A stretch of 6,991 nucleotides of DNA from an uncultured Prevotella sp. (GCA_937916075.1 CALGHW010000449.1:1-6991), one strand, 5' to 3'; shown: positions 1 through 6,868, counted from the first letter of the stretch. The notes: generated by a model from the letters alone, not told the origin. Translations and numbers: made by a program.

Positions 1-451
1 CATGCAGTTTATCTGGCAAACCGGGAAATATTATCATGCCGCCATCATGGAGAAGCTGAAGGAGCATCAGCCGCTGCCCAACCTGATCGTGACCGACTTC
101 ATCAGTGACATGGGAGCAGCCTACAAGGCTGCCGACCTGGTCATCAGCCGCGCGGGAGCCAGCAGCATCTCCGAGTTCTGCCTGATAGGCAAGCCCGTCA
201 TTCTGGTCCCGTCACCCAATGTGGCCGAAGACCACCAGACCAAAAACGCCATGGCGCTGGTCAACAAGGAGGCCGCACTCTACGTCAAAGACGCAGAAGC
301 ACCTGGCAAATTGCTACAACTGGCCATCAACACCGTAGCTGACGAAACCAAGCTGAGAAGCCTCAGCGAGAACATCAAAAAATTAGGTCTGCCCGACTCT
401 GCCGACATCATCGCCACCGAAGTGGTCAAGTTGGCCAAAGGAGGCAGATAG
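1..451 (+). CDS. murG: MurG, lipid II-forming GlcNAc transferase (C-terminal part, 5' truncated)
   Basis: Transfers GlcNAc from UDP-GlcNAc to undecaprenyl-PP-MurNAc-pentapeptide (lipid I) to make lipid II, at the cytoplasmic face of the inner membrane. Only the last 149 or so codons are present. The reading frame is open to the left edge, so the ATG at base 2 is almost certainly an internal Met and not the true start. What remains is the C-terminal, UDP-GlcNAc-binding half of the GT-B fold. Visible family motifs, numbered from that Met, are QTGKYY (6-11), FISDMGAAYKAADLVISRAG (33-52), the SEF acidic position (57-59), GKPVILVPSP (63-72) and EDHQTKNA (76-83). The last matches the DxQxxNA nucleotide-sugar-binding segment of E. 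coli MurG. The gene stops with TAG, 54 bases before murC, in the same direction. Identification is firm. The N-terminal acceptor domain lies outside the window. Confidence 0.96.
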   Translation, partial: MQFIWQTGKYYHAAIMEKLKEHQPLPNLIVTDFISDMGAAYKAADLVISRAGASSISEFCLIGKPVILVPSPNVAEDHQTKNAMALVNKEAALYVKDAEAPGKLLQLAINTVADETKLRSLSENIKKLGLPDSADIIATEVVKLAKGGR

Positions 452-505
452 AACATCTATCCGAAAGGCCACCGCCTGAGGAAAACCAAAACGAAAAGAA
501 TAGAA

Positions 506-1879
506 ATGGAACTGAAAGATATCAAAGCCGTTTACTTTATAGGAGCCGGAGGCATTGGCATGAGTGCCATCGCACGCTACTTCCTACACAAGGGAGCTGT
601 CGTGGCCGGCTACGACAAAACCCCATCGGCACTGACCGCACAACTGGAACGTGAGGGCATGCTGATCCACTATGAAGAGAACATCGACGAAATACCACAA
701 GCCTGCAAGGCGAAAGACTCATGCCTTGTGGTCTACACACCGGCCATACCAGCAGAACACAAGGAGCTCGTATTCTTCCGCAACAACGGATTCACCATCG
801 AGAAGCGGGCCCAGGTATTGGGCACACTGACCCGCACACACAAGGGACTCTGCGTGGCCGGCACACACGGCAAGACTACCACCTCCACCATTTGCGCACA
901 CATCATGCACCAAAGCCATGTGGACTGCAACGCCTTCCTGGGCGGCATATCCAAGAACTATGGCACCAACTATATCTTGAGCGACAGCGACTATGTGGTC
1001 ATCGAGGCCGACGAGTTTGACCGCTCCTTCCACTGGCTCCGCCCGTGGATGAGCGTCATCACCGCCACCGACCCCGACCATCTGGACATCTATGGCACCA
1101 AAGAGGCTTACCTGGAGAGCTTCCGCAAATATTCGTCGCTGATACAGCCGGGCGGAGCACTCATCATCCATACAGATCTGGAGATGAAGGAAGACTTACA
1201 GCCAGGCGTACGCCGCTATGAATACAGCCGCGACAAGGGCGACTTCCATGCCGAAAACATCCGTATCGGCAACGGTGAAATCAAATTCGACTTTGTGTCA
1301 CCGATTGAGAACGTCAAGGACATCGAACTCGGACAGCCCATACCCATCAATATAGAAAACGGCGTGGCAGCCATGGCCATGGCCCAACTCAACGGCTGTA
1401 CCGCCGACGAGCTGCGCTACGGCATGAAGACATACGGAGGAGTGGACCGCCGCTTTGACTTCAAAATCAAGAACGACCATATCGTCTTCCTCAGCGACTA
1501 TGCCCATCACCCCAAGGAGATATACCAAAGCGTAAAAAGCATCCGGGAACTGTATCAGGACAAGAAGATAACAGCTATCTTCCAACCCCATCTCTATACT
1601 CGTACCAGAGACTTTTACCAAGACTTCGCCAACAGCCTGAGCCTGCTGGACGAGGTGGTGCTCTGCGACATTTACCCCGCCCGAGAGCAACCTATTCCAG
1701 GAGTCACCTCCAAGCTTATCTACGACAACCTCAAGCCCGGGGTCAAGAAGGAAATGATACATAAGGAAGACGTGCTCGACTATGTGCGCCACCATGACTT
1801 TGAAGTGTTGGTCGTGCTCGGAGCCGGCGACCTAGACAACTACGTGCCTGAGATAACAAAGATACTGGAAACCCGATGA
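506..1879 (+). CDS. murC: UDP-N-acetylmuramate--L-alanine ligase
   Basis: ATP-dependent cytoplasmic ligase that adds L-Ala to UDP-MurNAc, the first amino acid of the peptidoglycan stem peptide. The 457-residue length is normal for MurC. Mur-ligase domains are in the usual order. The N-terminal Rossmann domain has FIGAGGIGMSAIA at 11-23. The central ATPase domain has the P-loop GTHGKTTT at 119-126, the acidic EADEFDRSF at 167-175 and DPDHLDIYG at 189-197. The Asn/Gly segment NIENGVAAMAMA follows at 282-293. The C-terminal domain has GVDRRF (312-317), DYAHHPKEI (331-339), FQPHLYTRTRDF (359-370) and a terminal GAGDLD (439-444). The HHP and YTRT motifs separate MurC from MurD, MurE and MurF; the related Mpl is a less likely reading because of the dcw context. 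The ATG at 506 places the Rossmann motif at the usual distance from the N-terminus and follows an A-rich leader without a Shine-Dalgarno sequence. The stop overlaps the ftsQ start. Confidence 0.97.
   Translation: MELKDIKAVYFIGAGGIGMSAIARYFLHKGAVVAGYDKTPSALTAQLEREGMLIHYEENIDEIPQACKAKDSCLVVYTPAIPAEHKELVFFRNNGFTIEKRAQVLGTLTRTHKGLCVAGTHGKTTTSTICAHIMHQSHVDCNAFLGGISKNYGTNYILSDSDYVVIEADEFDRSFHWLRPWMSVITATDPDHLDIYGTKEAYLESFRKYSSLIQPGGALIIHTDLEMKEDLQPGVRRYEYSRDKGDFHAENIRIGNGEIKFDFVSPIENVKDIELGQPIPINIENGVAAMAMAQLNGCTADELRYGMKTYGGVDRRFDFKIKNDHIVFLSDYAHHPKEIYQSVKSIRELYQDKKITAIFQPHLYTRTRDFYQDFANSLSLLDEVVLCDIYPAREQPIPGVTSKLIYDNLKPGVKKEMIHKEDVLDYVRHHDFEVLVVLGAGDLDNYVPEITKILETR
1876..1879 (+). other. ATGA stop/start overlap of murC and ftsQ
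   Basis: The ftsQ ATG (1876-1878) overlaps the murC TGA stop (1877-1879) by the four bases ATGA. No separate ribosome-binding site is evident. A ribosome finishing murC could restart directly on ftsQ, which fits joint translation of the two genes and supports this ftsQ start over later Met codons. Coupling is an inference from the geometry. Confidence 0.85.
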
Positions 1880-2634
1880 CGGTCAACTGGAAGAAGACGC
1901 TCCTTGTCACAGCAGACACGCTCCTCGCCATATATCTGCTGTTTGCCGTCAGTGCCTTCAACAAGCCTGATACAGAAGAGGTGTGCTCGCAGGTGAATAT
2001 CGACATCAGCGACGGGACTTCGACCGGATTCCTCGACGCTGAAGAAATCAAGAAGATACTGCAACGCAAGCATCTCTATCCGCTCGGACAAAAGATGACC
2101 TCAGTCAGCACACGAGCCATTGAGGATGCCTTGCGGCAAAGCCCGTTTGTCGACGACGCACAATGCTTCAAGACCAGCGGCGGACATATCTGCGTCCAAC
2201 TGACCCAACGCACGCCTATCATACGGGTGAAGGCTCTCAACGGCGAAGACTATTACGTGGACAATCACGGGGGCATCATGCCCAACACGAAATATGCCAC
2301 CGACATCATCATCGCCACCGGCAACATCAATCACCGGTATGCACAAAAGGTGCTGACGCGCATCGGCAACTTTATCTCTTCCGACAAGTTCTGGCAGGAA
2401 CAAATCGTACAAATCAACGTACTGGCCGACGGGTCCATTGAGATAGTGCCACGAGTGGGCGACCATATCGTATATCTGGGAGAGCCTGTTTACATCCAGC
2501 GCAAGCTGGCCCGACTGGAAAAGTTCTACAAGTACGGGCTTAACCAGGCAGGATGGAACAAGTACTCTTATATCAACATGGAATTTGATAATCAGATAAT
2601 TTGCAAGAAGAAACCAAACAATACAGAAGAATAA
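1876..2634 (+). CDS. ftsQ: Cell division protein FtsQ (DivIB-type)
   Basis: Bitopic membrane protein of the divisome that connects early ring proteins with the periplasmic septal peptidoglycan machinery (FtsB/FtsL and FtsW/FtsI in well-studied bacteria). The 252-residue protein has a short cytoplasmic N-terminus with WKK, one hydrophobic segment at about 8-28, and a large periplasmic part. Residues about 38-110 look like a POTRA domain (VNIDISDGTSTGFLDAEEI, then RAIEDALRQSPFVDDAQ and VQLTQRTPIIRV). Residues 124-240 form the FtsQ/DivIB-type beta domain, with YYVDNHGGIMP and a final YINMEFDNQIICKK. The FtsQ family diverges strongly in sequence, so the call rests on topology, the POTRA-like pattern and the place between murC and ftsA. 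Four cysteines follow the membrane segment (37, 97, 106, 243); whether any pair is disulphide-bonded cannot be told here. The ATG overlaps the murC TGA as ATGA, which suggests translational coupling. ftsA starts 8 bases after the stop codon. Confidence 0.92.
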   Translation: MTVNWKKTLLVTADTLLAIYLLFAVSAFNKPDTEEVCSQVNIDISDGTSTGFLDAEEIKKILQRKHLYPLGQKMTSVSTRAIEDALRQSPFVDDAQCFKTSGGHICVQLTQRTPIIRVKALNGEDYYVDNHGGIMPNTKYATDIIIATGNINHRYAQKVLTRIGNFISSDKFWQEQIVQINVLADGSIEIVPRVGDHIVYLGEPVYIQRKLARLEKFYKYGLNQAGWNKYSYINMEFDNQIICKKKPNNTEE

Positions 2635-2641
2635 TAGAGAG

Positions 2642-4084
2642 ATGGCAGAATTTATAGTAGCAATAGAGCTTGGCTCATCCAAGATGACAGGCGTTGCGGG
2701 AAAGAAGAACCTCGATGGCAGCATCAACGTGCTGGCAGTGGTGAAGGAAGACTCCTCTTCTTTCATCCGCAAAGGCGTGGTCAACAACATCGACAAAACC
2801 GCCCTCTGTATCACCAATATCATCAACAAGCTGACATCTCAGCTCAAGACGGAGATTACCCAGGTGTACGTGGGCGTGGGCGGACAGTCAATCCGCAGTA
2901 TCCGAAACGTGATTACCAAAGACCTGCCCACAGACACCAAGGTGACACAGGACATGGTCATCGAACTCATGGACGCCAACCGCAGCATGAAATATCCCGA
3001 CATGGAGATACTGGACGCCGCCGTGCAGGAATATAAAGTGGACTCACAGATACAGCTCGACCCCGTAGGCATACAGTGCTCACGGTTGGAAGGCAACTTC
3101 CTGAACATCCTGCAACGCACCAAGTTCTACAAAAGCCTCAACACTTGCTTTGAGAACGCGGGCATCAACGTGGCCGAAATGTACCTGGCACCGCTGGCGC
3201 TGGCCGACAGTGTGCTCACCGAGGCTGAGCGGCGCTCGGGCTGTGCCCTTATCGATATAGGTTACGACACGACCACCGTCTCTGTCTACACCAAGAATAT
3301 CCTTCGCCACCTGTCCGTCATCCCGCTCGGCAGCAACAACATCACCAAAGACATCGCCTCGCTCCAGATGGAGGAAAGTGTAGCCGAGAAGATGAAGCTG
3401 AAATATGCCTGCGCCTATACAGACAATGAGGACATCGACAACTCACTCGTCTACCCCATCGACGCCGAACGCAGCATCGAAAGCCGTAAGTTCATCGAAA
3501 TCGTGGAAGGCCGACTGGAGGAAATCATCGAGAACGTGTGGAACCAAATATCCACAGAATACAAAAACAACCTGTTAGGAGGACTTATCCTGACCGGAGG
3601 CGGCTCCAACATGAAAAACATCGAGAAGGCGTTTGGCAATTACACACGGATAGAGAAAATCCGCGTGGCCAAGTTTGTCAACCATACCATCACCTCTACC
3701 GACCCCAACATCAACGCCAAGAACGGCACGATGAACACGGTACTCGGACTGCTGGCTAAAGGGGACATCAACTGTGCCGGCGACGAGGTAGACGCCAACC
3801 GCAACCTGTTTGACCCCGTGAAGCCCCATCCGATTGGCACAGAGACGCGCACCAAAGCACGCACGGCCACAGAGACGCCTACCGGCGTGGTGCGCACAGA
3901 GGCCGAAAAGCAACAAGCCGAGGAGGAAGCGCGACGCAAGCGGGAGGAAGAGGAACGACTGGAACGCGAGAAAGCCGAGGAGGAAGCACGACGCATCGCT
4001 GAGGAGAAGAAGAAGAACAGTCCGCTCAACAAGGGTCTGCGCTGGTTCAAGAAAATGGCCGAAAAGCTCACTGAGCCAGAATAG
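2642..4084 (+). CDS. ftsA: Cell division protein FtsA with charged C-terminal extension
   Basis: Actin-like ATPase that anchors FtsZ filaments to the cytoplasmic membrane and recruits later divisome proteins. The actin-fold elements are visible: phosphate-1 loop AIELGSSKMTGVAG (7-20), the FtsA-specific 1C subdomain at about 85-165 including DPVGIQCSRLEGNFLNI, phosphate-2 IDIGYDTTTVSVY (204-216), and the adenosine motif LTGGGSNMKNIEKAFG (317-332). The 480-residue length exceeds the roughly 420 of E. coli FtsA. The excess lies after the actin core: a low-complexity linker (about 390-415), then a Glu/Arg/Lys-rich segment (about 416-458) likely to form a charged helix or coiled coil. It ends in LNKGLRWFKKMAEKL (462-476), which fits the amphipathic membrane-targeting helix of FtsA. 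The coil-encoding DNA contains a near-perfect 24-base direct repeat. The ATG follows ftsQ after 7 bases. ftsZ, the direct partner, is next. Confidence 0.96.
   Translation: MAEFIVAIELGSSKMTGVAGKKNLDGSINVLAVVKEDSSSFIRKGVVNNIDKTALCITNIINKLTSQLKTEITQVYVGVGGQSIRSIRNVITKDLPTDTKVTQDMVIELMDANRSMKYPDMEILDAAVQEYKVDSQIQLDPVGIQCSRLEGNFLNILQRTKFYKSLNTCFENAGINVAEMYLAPLALADSVLTEAERRSGCALIDIGYDTTTVSVYTKNILRHLSVIPLGSNNITKDIASLQMEESVAEKMKLKYACAYTDNEDIDNSLVYPIDAERSIESRKFIEIVEGRLEEIIENVWNQISTEYKNNLLGGLILTGGGSNMKNIEKAFGNYTRIEKIRVAKFVNHTITSTDPNINAKNGTMNTVLGLLAKGDINCAGDEVDANRNLFDPVKPHPIGTETRTKARTATETPTGVVRTEAEKQQAEEEARRKREEEERLEREKAEEEARRIAEEKKKNSPLNKGLRWFKKMAEKLTEPE
3915..3995 (+). repeat. 24-base direct repeat inside the ftsA charged tail
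   Basis: Two copies of a 24-base unit starting AAGCCGAGGAGGAAGC lie at 3915-3938 and 3972-3995, 57 bases (19 codons) apart, with one G/A difference seen. They encode the matching peptides QAEEEARRK and KAEEEARRI in frame. This fits an ancient 57-base tandem duplication in the coil, or strong bias towards Glu/Arg codons. It may be prone to copy-number change between strains. Confidence 0.8.
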
Positions 4085-4152
4085 ACCAACCATAAATCCC
4101 TCTCTTTTTATTCTTCCATACTTTACATACCTATAACAGCATTAATAGCATT

Positions 4153-5493
4153 ATGGCAGACAATAACATAGTTGACTTCGGTCAACCGGAGAAAGAACAC
4201 AGCATCATCAAGGTGATTGGTGTGGGCGGTGGCGGCGGCAATGCCGTCAACCACATGTACCGCGAGGGCATACACGACGTGTCGTTTGTGCTCTGCAACA
4301 CAGACAACCAGGCACTCGACGACTCGCCCGTCCCCGTCCATCTACAACTGGGCAAGGAGGGACTCGGCGCCGGCAACAAGCCCGAAAAAGCGCGCGCAGC
4401 CGCCGAAGAGAGCCTGCAAGACATCAAGAACATGCTCAACGACGGCACCAAGATGGCCTTCATCACGGCTGGCATGGGCGGCGGCACAGGCACGGGAGCC
4501 GCTCCGGTAATAGCCCGGGTGTCCAAGGAAATGGGCATCCTTACCGTAGGCATCGTGACCATCCCCTTCCGCTTTGAAGGACCGCGCAAGATAGACCAGG
4601 CCCTCGACGGTGTGGAGGAGATGGCCAAGAACGTGGACGCCCTGCTCGTCATCAACAATGAGCGACTGCGCGAAATCTATACCGAACTGACGGTGCTCGA
4701 CGCCTTCGGCAAGGCCGACGACACGCTGAGCGTGGCCGCCAAGAGCATTGCCGAGATTATCACCATTCACGGACTTATCAACCTGGATTTCAACGACGTG
4801 AAGACGGTGCTCAAAGACGGCGGCGTGGCCATCATGAGCACAGGCTACGGCGAGGGCGACGGCCGAGTAAAAAAAGCCATCGACGACGCCCTCAACTCAC
4901 CGCTGCTCAATGACAACGACGTGTTCAACTCAAAGAAGATTCTGCTCAACATCTCGTTCTGCGGACAGAACGACGGCCACAACGAACTGATGATGGAGGA
5001 GATGAGCGACGTAAACGACTTCATGGCCAAATTCAGCAGCGACTTTGAAATCAAGTGGGGACTGGCCACCGACCCCGAACTGGGCAACAAGGTAAAAGTG
5101 ACCATTCTGGCCACAGGCTTCGGCATCGAGAATGTGGACGGCATGCACGGACGCTTCAAGCGCGACACGGAAGAGGACGCCAACCGCATTGCCGAGAAGC
5201 AGGAGCGGGAAGAGGAACTACGGACACGACGTAACGGCTACTACGGACCCGACGACGGCAACAACAAAAAATACAAACGCCGCCCGCATATCTATTTCTT
5301 CAAGCCCAAGGACCTGGACAATGACGACATCATCTCCTTGGTGGAGTCAACGCCAACCTATAAGCGCACACGAGAAATTCTCGACAGCATCAAGAATCAA
5401 GCTTCCGGCAATGACCCCATCGACATGGAGAAACCTGCCGACGACGGACAGACATCCCACGAGCCCATACAGGGAACCATTAAATTTGCATAA
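4153..5493 (+). CDS. ftsZ: Cell division protein FtsZ
   Basis: Tubulin-like GTPase that polymerises into the Z ring at mid-cell. The GTP-binding face is complete: IKVIGVGGGGGNAVNHM (19-35), CNTDNQAL (48-55), the tubulin signature GMGGGTGTGA (107-116) and FRFEGPRK (139-146). The synergy or T7 loop NLDFNDVKTVL (210-220) carries both Asp residues (212, 215) needed for GTP hydrolysis across the subunit interface. The globular core ends near residue 325. A charged linker (about 331-380) follows, then DDIISLVESTPTYKRTREIL (391-410). This resembles the conserved C-terminal peptide that binds FtsA in other bacteria, here with TPTYKR where many species have IPAFLR. A further 36 residues follow, ending GTIKFA. 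The ATG at 4153 lies 68 bases after ftsA behind an AT-rich leader. Total length, 446 residues, is slightly above the common 380-440 range. Identification is certain. Confidence 0.98.
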   Translation: MADNNIVDFGQPEKEHSIIKVIGVGGGGGNAVNHMYREGIHDVSFVLCNTDNQALDDSPVPVHLQLGKEGLGAGNKPEKARAAAEESLQDIKNMLNDGTKMAFITAGMGGGTGTGAAPVIARVSKEMGILTVGIVTIPFRFEGPRKIDQALDGVEEMAKNVDALLVINNERLREIYTELTVLDAFGKADDTLSVAAKSIAEIITIHGLINLDFNDVKTVLKDGGVAIMSTGYGEGDGRVKKAIDDALNSPLLNDNDVFNSKKILLNISFCGQNDGHNELMMEEMSDVNDFMAKFSSDFEIKWGLATDPELGNKVKVTILATGFGIENVDGMHGRFKRDTEEDANRIAEKQEREEELRTRRNGYYGPDDGNNKKYKRRPHIYFFKPKDLDNDDIISLVESTPTYKRTREILDSIKNQASGNDPIDMEKPADDGQTSHEPIQGTIKFA

Positions 5494-5507
5494 ACATTAT
5501 ATATCGT

Positions 5508-5957
5508 ATGGCACTATTTGATCAAGTAAGCAAAGACATCATCGCAGCCATGAAGGCCAAGGACAAGGTCCGCCTGGAGGCGCTGCGCAACATCAAGAAG
5601 GTATTCATCGAGGCCAAGACGGCCCCGGGAGCCAACGACACGCTCGAAGACGCTGCCGCACTGAAGATACTGCAGAAGCTGGCCAAGCAAGGCCACGACT
5701 CTGCCGACCTCTATAACAGCCAGAACCGGCCCGACCTCGCCGAGGAGGAGCTCAGCCAGGTGAAGGTCATCGAGTCTTACCTGCCCCAGCCCATGACCGC
5801 CGAGGAAATCGAGGCTGCCGTCAAGGAAATCATCGCCCAGACGGGTGCGCAAAGCATCAAGGAGATGGGCAAGGTGATGGGCGTGGCCAGCAAGCAACTG
5901 GCCGGAAAGGCCGACGGCAAGGCCATCTCTGAGGCTGTCAAGAAGCTCTTGGCATAA
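5508..5957 (+). CDS. yqeY: GatB/YqeY domain protein
   Basis: Small cytosolic protein (149 residues, normal for the family) related to the C-terminal tail domain of GatB, the subunit of Asp-tRNA(Asn)/Glu-tRNA(Gln) amidotransferase that contacts tRNA. The exact role of free-standing YqeY proteins is not settled; tRNA binding is inferred from the GatB relation. Family marks are the N-terminal AAMKAKDKVRLEALRNIKK (13-31), RPDLAEEELSQVKVIESYLP (74-93), and the C-terminal three-helix module with IKEMGKVMGVASKQLAGKADG (117-137) and SEAVKKLLA at the end. The catalytic GatB portion is absent, as usual for the family. It starts 14 bases after ftsZ and is the last gene before a strong terminator, so it is probably expressed with the division genes. 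I recall this ftsZ-yqeY pairing from related Bacteroidota, but have not checked it here. Confidence 0.93.
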   Translation: MALFDQVSKDIIAAMKAKDKVRLEALRNIKKVFIEAKTAPGANDTLEDAAALKILQKLAKQGHDSADLYNSQNRPDLAEEELSQVKVIESYLPQPMTAEEIEAAVKEIIAQTGAQSIKEMGKVMGVASKQLAGKADGKAISEAVKKLLA

Positions 5958-5990
5958 AGCGACAGAACACATAAGGCTAAGTCTTTCGGG

Positions 5991-6053
5991 GATGAGTCAA
6001 CAAGGACAGGTCCACAGGATTCTTCCATGTTGACTCATCCTTTTCTTTTTTTC
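5991..6053 (+). terminator. Intrinsic terminator after yqeY, 13-bp stem with long loop
   Basis: The arm GGATGAGTCAACA (5991-6003) is a perfect inverted match to TGTTGACTCATCC (6029-6041), followed at once by TTTTCTTTTTTT (6042-6053). This is a textbook Rho-independent terminator for transcripts running rightwards, 33 bases after the yqeY stop. The loop is 25 bases, far longer than usual, and can fold further (GGA 6005-6007 with TCC 6025-6027, and GGTCC 6010-6014 with GGATT 6018-6022 including G-U pairs). On the minus strand no T tract follows the stem, so it should not be a canonical terminator for recO. Confidence 0.93.
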
Positions 6054-6131
6054 ATTGAGTCAGGTGGTCTGAACGAGCCACACAAATATACATTCCGTCA
6101 ACCACGGTCCTCCCCGCTTATCCTTCTTTTC

Positions 6132-6857
6132 TTAGTCAAACATCGACTTCAGCACCTCGAGCGACTTCAGTTCGGGGAAATCGGGTATATGGATGGCATA
6201 ATAGCGCACGGCCACCTCCAGCAGCCGGTTGCGCTCCTGACGGGAAATGCGGAAGAGATGCATCGTCTGATAGTTCATACGCATCATCAAGCTTATCTTG
6301 CGGGCCTCGTCGGGAGCCAGAAAGTCACGGTGGAGCGGCGGATGCGGGCAGAAACAGCTGCCGCGCAGGTCGAAGCAGCTGCCTTCCTCATAGTCGTCCA
6401 GGTTGGGATAGAAGCCCAGGAAGCGGGTGAGCCTCATCAGAAACACCAGGTGGAAATTGGCCATTCCCTCCCGGCACTCGTCGAGCCACTGCAAGCTGTC
6501 CACAATATAACGGTAGAGCAACTCGTTGCGCTGCTCGCCCCGGAGCGCATAGCAAAGAAACTCCGACAGAAACAGGCTCACGCTCAGTTTCACCATGTCA
6601 AAGGGTAGCGACACGTACGGATAGGCCAAGCCGGCCTCCTTGAGGCGTTGCAACTGCACCCGGGGCCGGAGGTCGTACTCCACCGTGAGCTGCGACAAGG
6701 GCTGGAAAAACTGTTTTTTGATTTTCCCCTTACCCGACTTGGGCAAGGGCACGACAAACGACACACGGCCGTCTGACCGGGTGAAGAGATCGACAATCAG
6801 CTTGTTGTCGCCATACTTGAACGACCGCAGCACCACGGCCTCTGTCTTCACTTCCAT
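6132..6857 (-). CDS. recO: DNA repair protein RecO
   Basis: Mediator of RecFOR recombinational repair: it binds single-stranded DNA and, with RecR, helps load RecA onto SSB-coated gaps. The 241-residue product has the RecO layout. The N-terminal OB-fold begins TEAVVLRSFKYGDNKLIVDL (5-24), then GRVSFVVPLPKSGKG (30-44) and LTVEYDLRP (57-65). The helical C-terminal domain includes LFLSEFLCYALRGEQRN (95-111) and FLGFYPNLDDYE (146-157), the usual place just before the RecO zinc-finger region. Here that region has only C161, C168 and C170 with nearby H172 and H176, and no clear CxxC pairs. I chose the ATG at 6857 because it places the OB-fold motif at the N-terminus. An upstream in-frame TTG at 6890 would put 11 extra residues inside a terminator hairpin. 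The gene is convergent with the division genes. It lies just downstream of the tRNA-Pro terminator, and no terminator of its own is evident. Confidence 0.93.
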   Translation of the reverse strand: MEVKTEAVVLRSFKYGDNKLIVDLFTRSDGRVSFVVPLPKSGKGKIKKQFFQPLSQLTVEYDLRPRVQLQRLKEAGLAYPYVSLPFDMVKLSVSLFLSEFLCYALRGEQRNELLYRYIVDSLQWLDECREGMANFHLVFLMRLTRFLGFYPNLDDYEEGSCFDLRGSCFCPHPPLHRDFLAPDEARKISLMMRMNYQTMHLFRISRQERNRLLEVAVRYYAIHIPDFPELKSLEVLKSMFD

Positions 6858-6868
6858 CGTTATGACTG

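Noticed and set aside
452..505. Small hairpin AGGC-CACC-GCCT (466-477) between murG and murC as a terminator
   Set aside because: It has only 4 bp and no T tract follows; the gap more likely just joins co-transcribed genes.
719..1171. Long open frame opposite murC (150 codons), and similar frames opposite ftsQ, ftsA, ftsZ and yqeY
   Set aside because: They are complements of confident genes, lack recognisable domains and have biased composition (His/Val/Gly-rich) typical of antisense shadows in codon-biased genes.
4101..4116. T-rich stretch after ftsA as a terminator
   Set aside because: No stem-loop precedes the T run, so there is no intrinsic terminator.
6054..6131. Possible terminator or small gene between the yqeY terminator and the recO stop
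   Set aside because: Only a 4-bp GTGG/CCAC pairing with no T tract on the minus strand was found, and no coding frame of interest. I see nothing supportable in this gap.
6027..6608. Open frame of 193 codons on the + strand opposite recO
   Set aside because: It begins inside the yqeY terminator and runs through the recO coding region in antisense. The protein shows no domain, while recO on the other strand is a clear family match.
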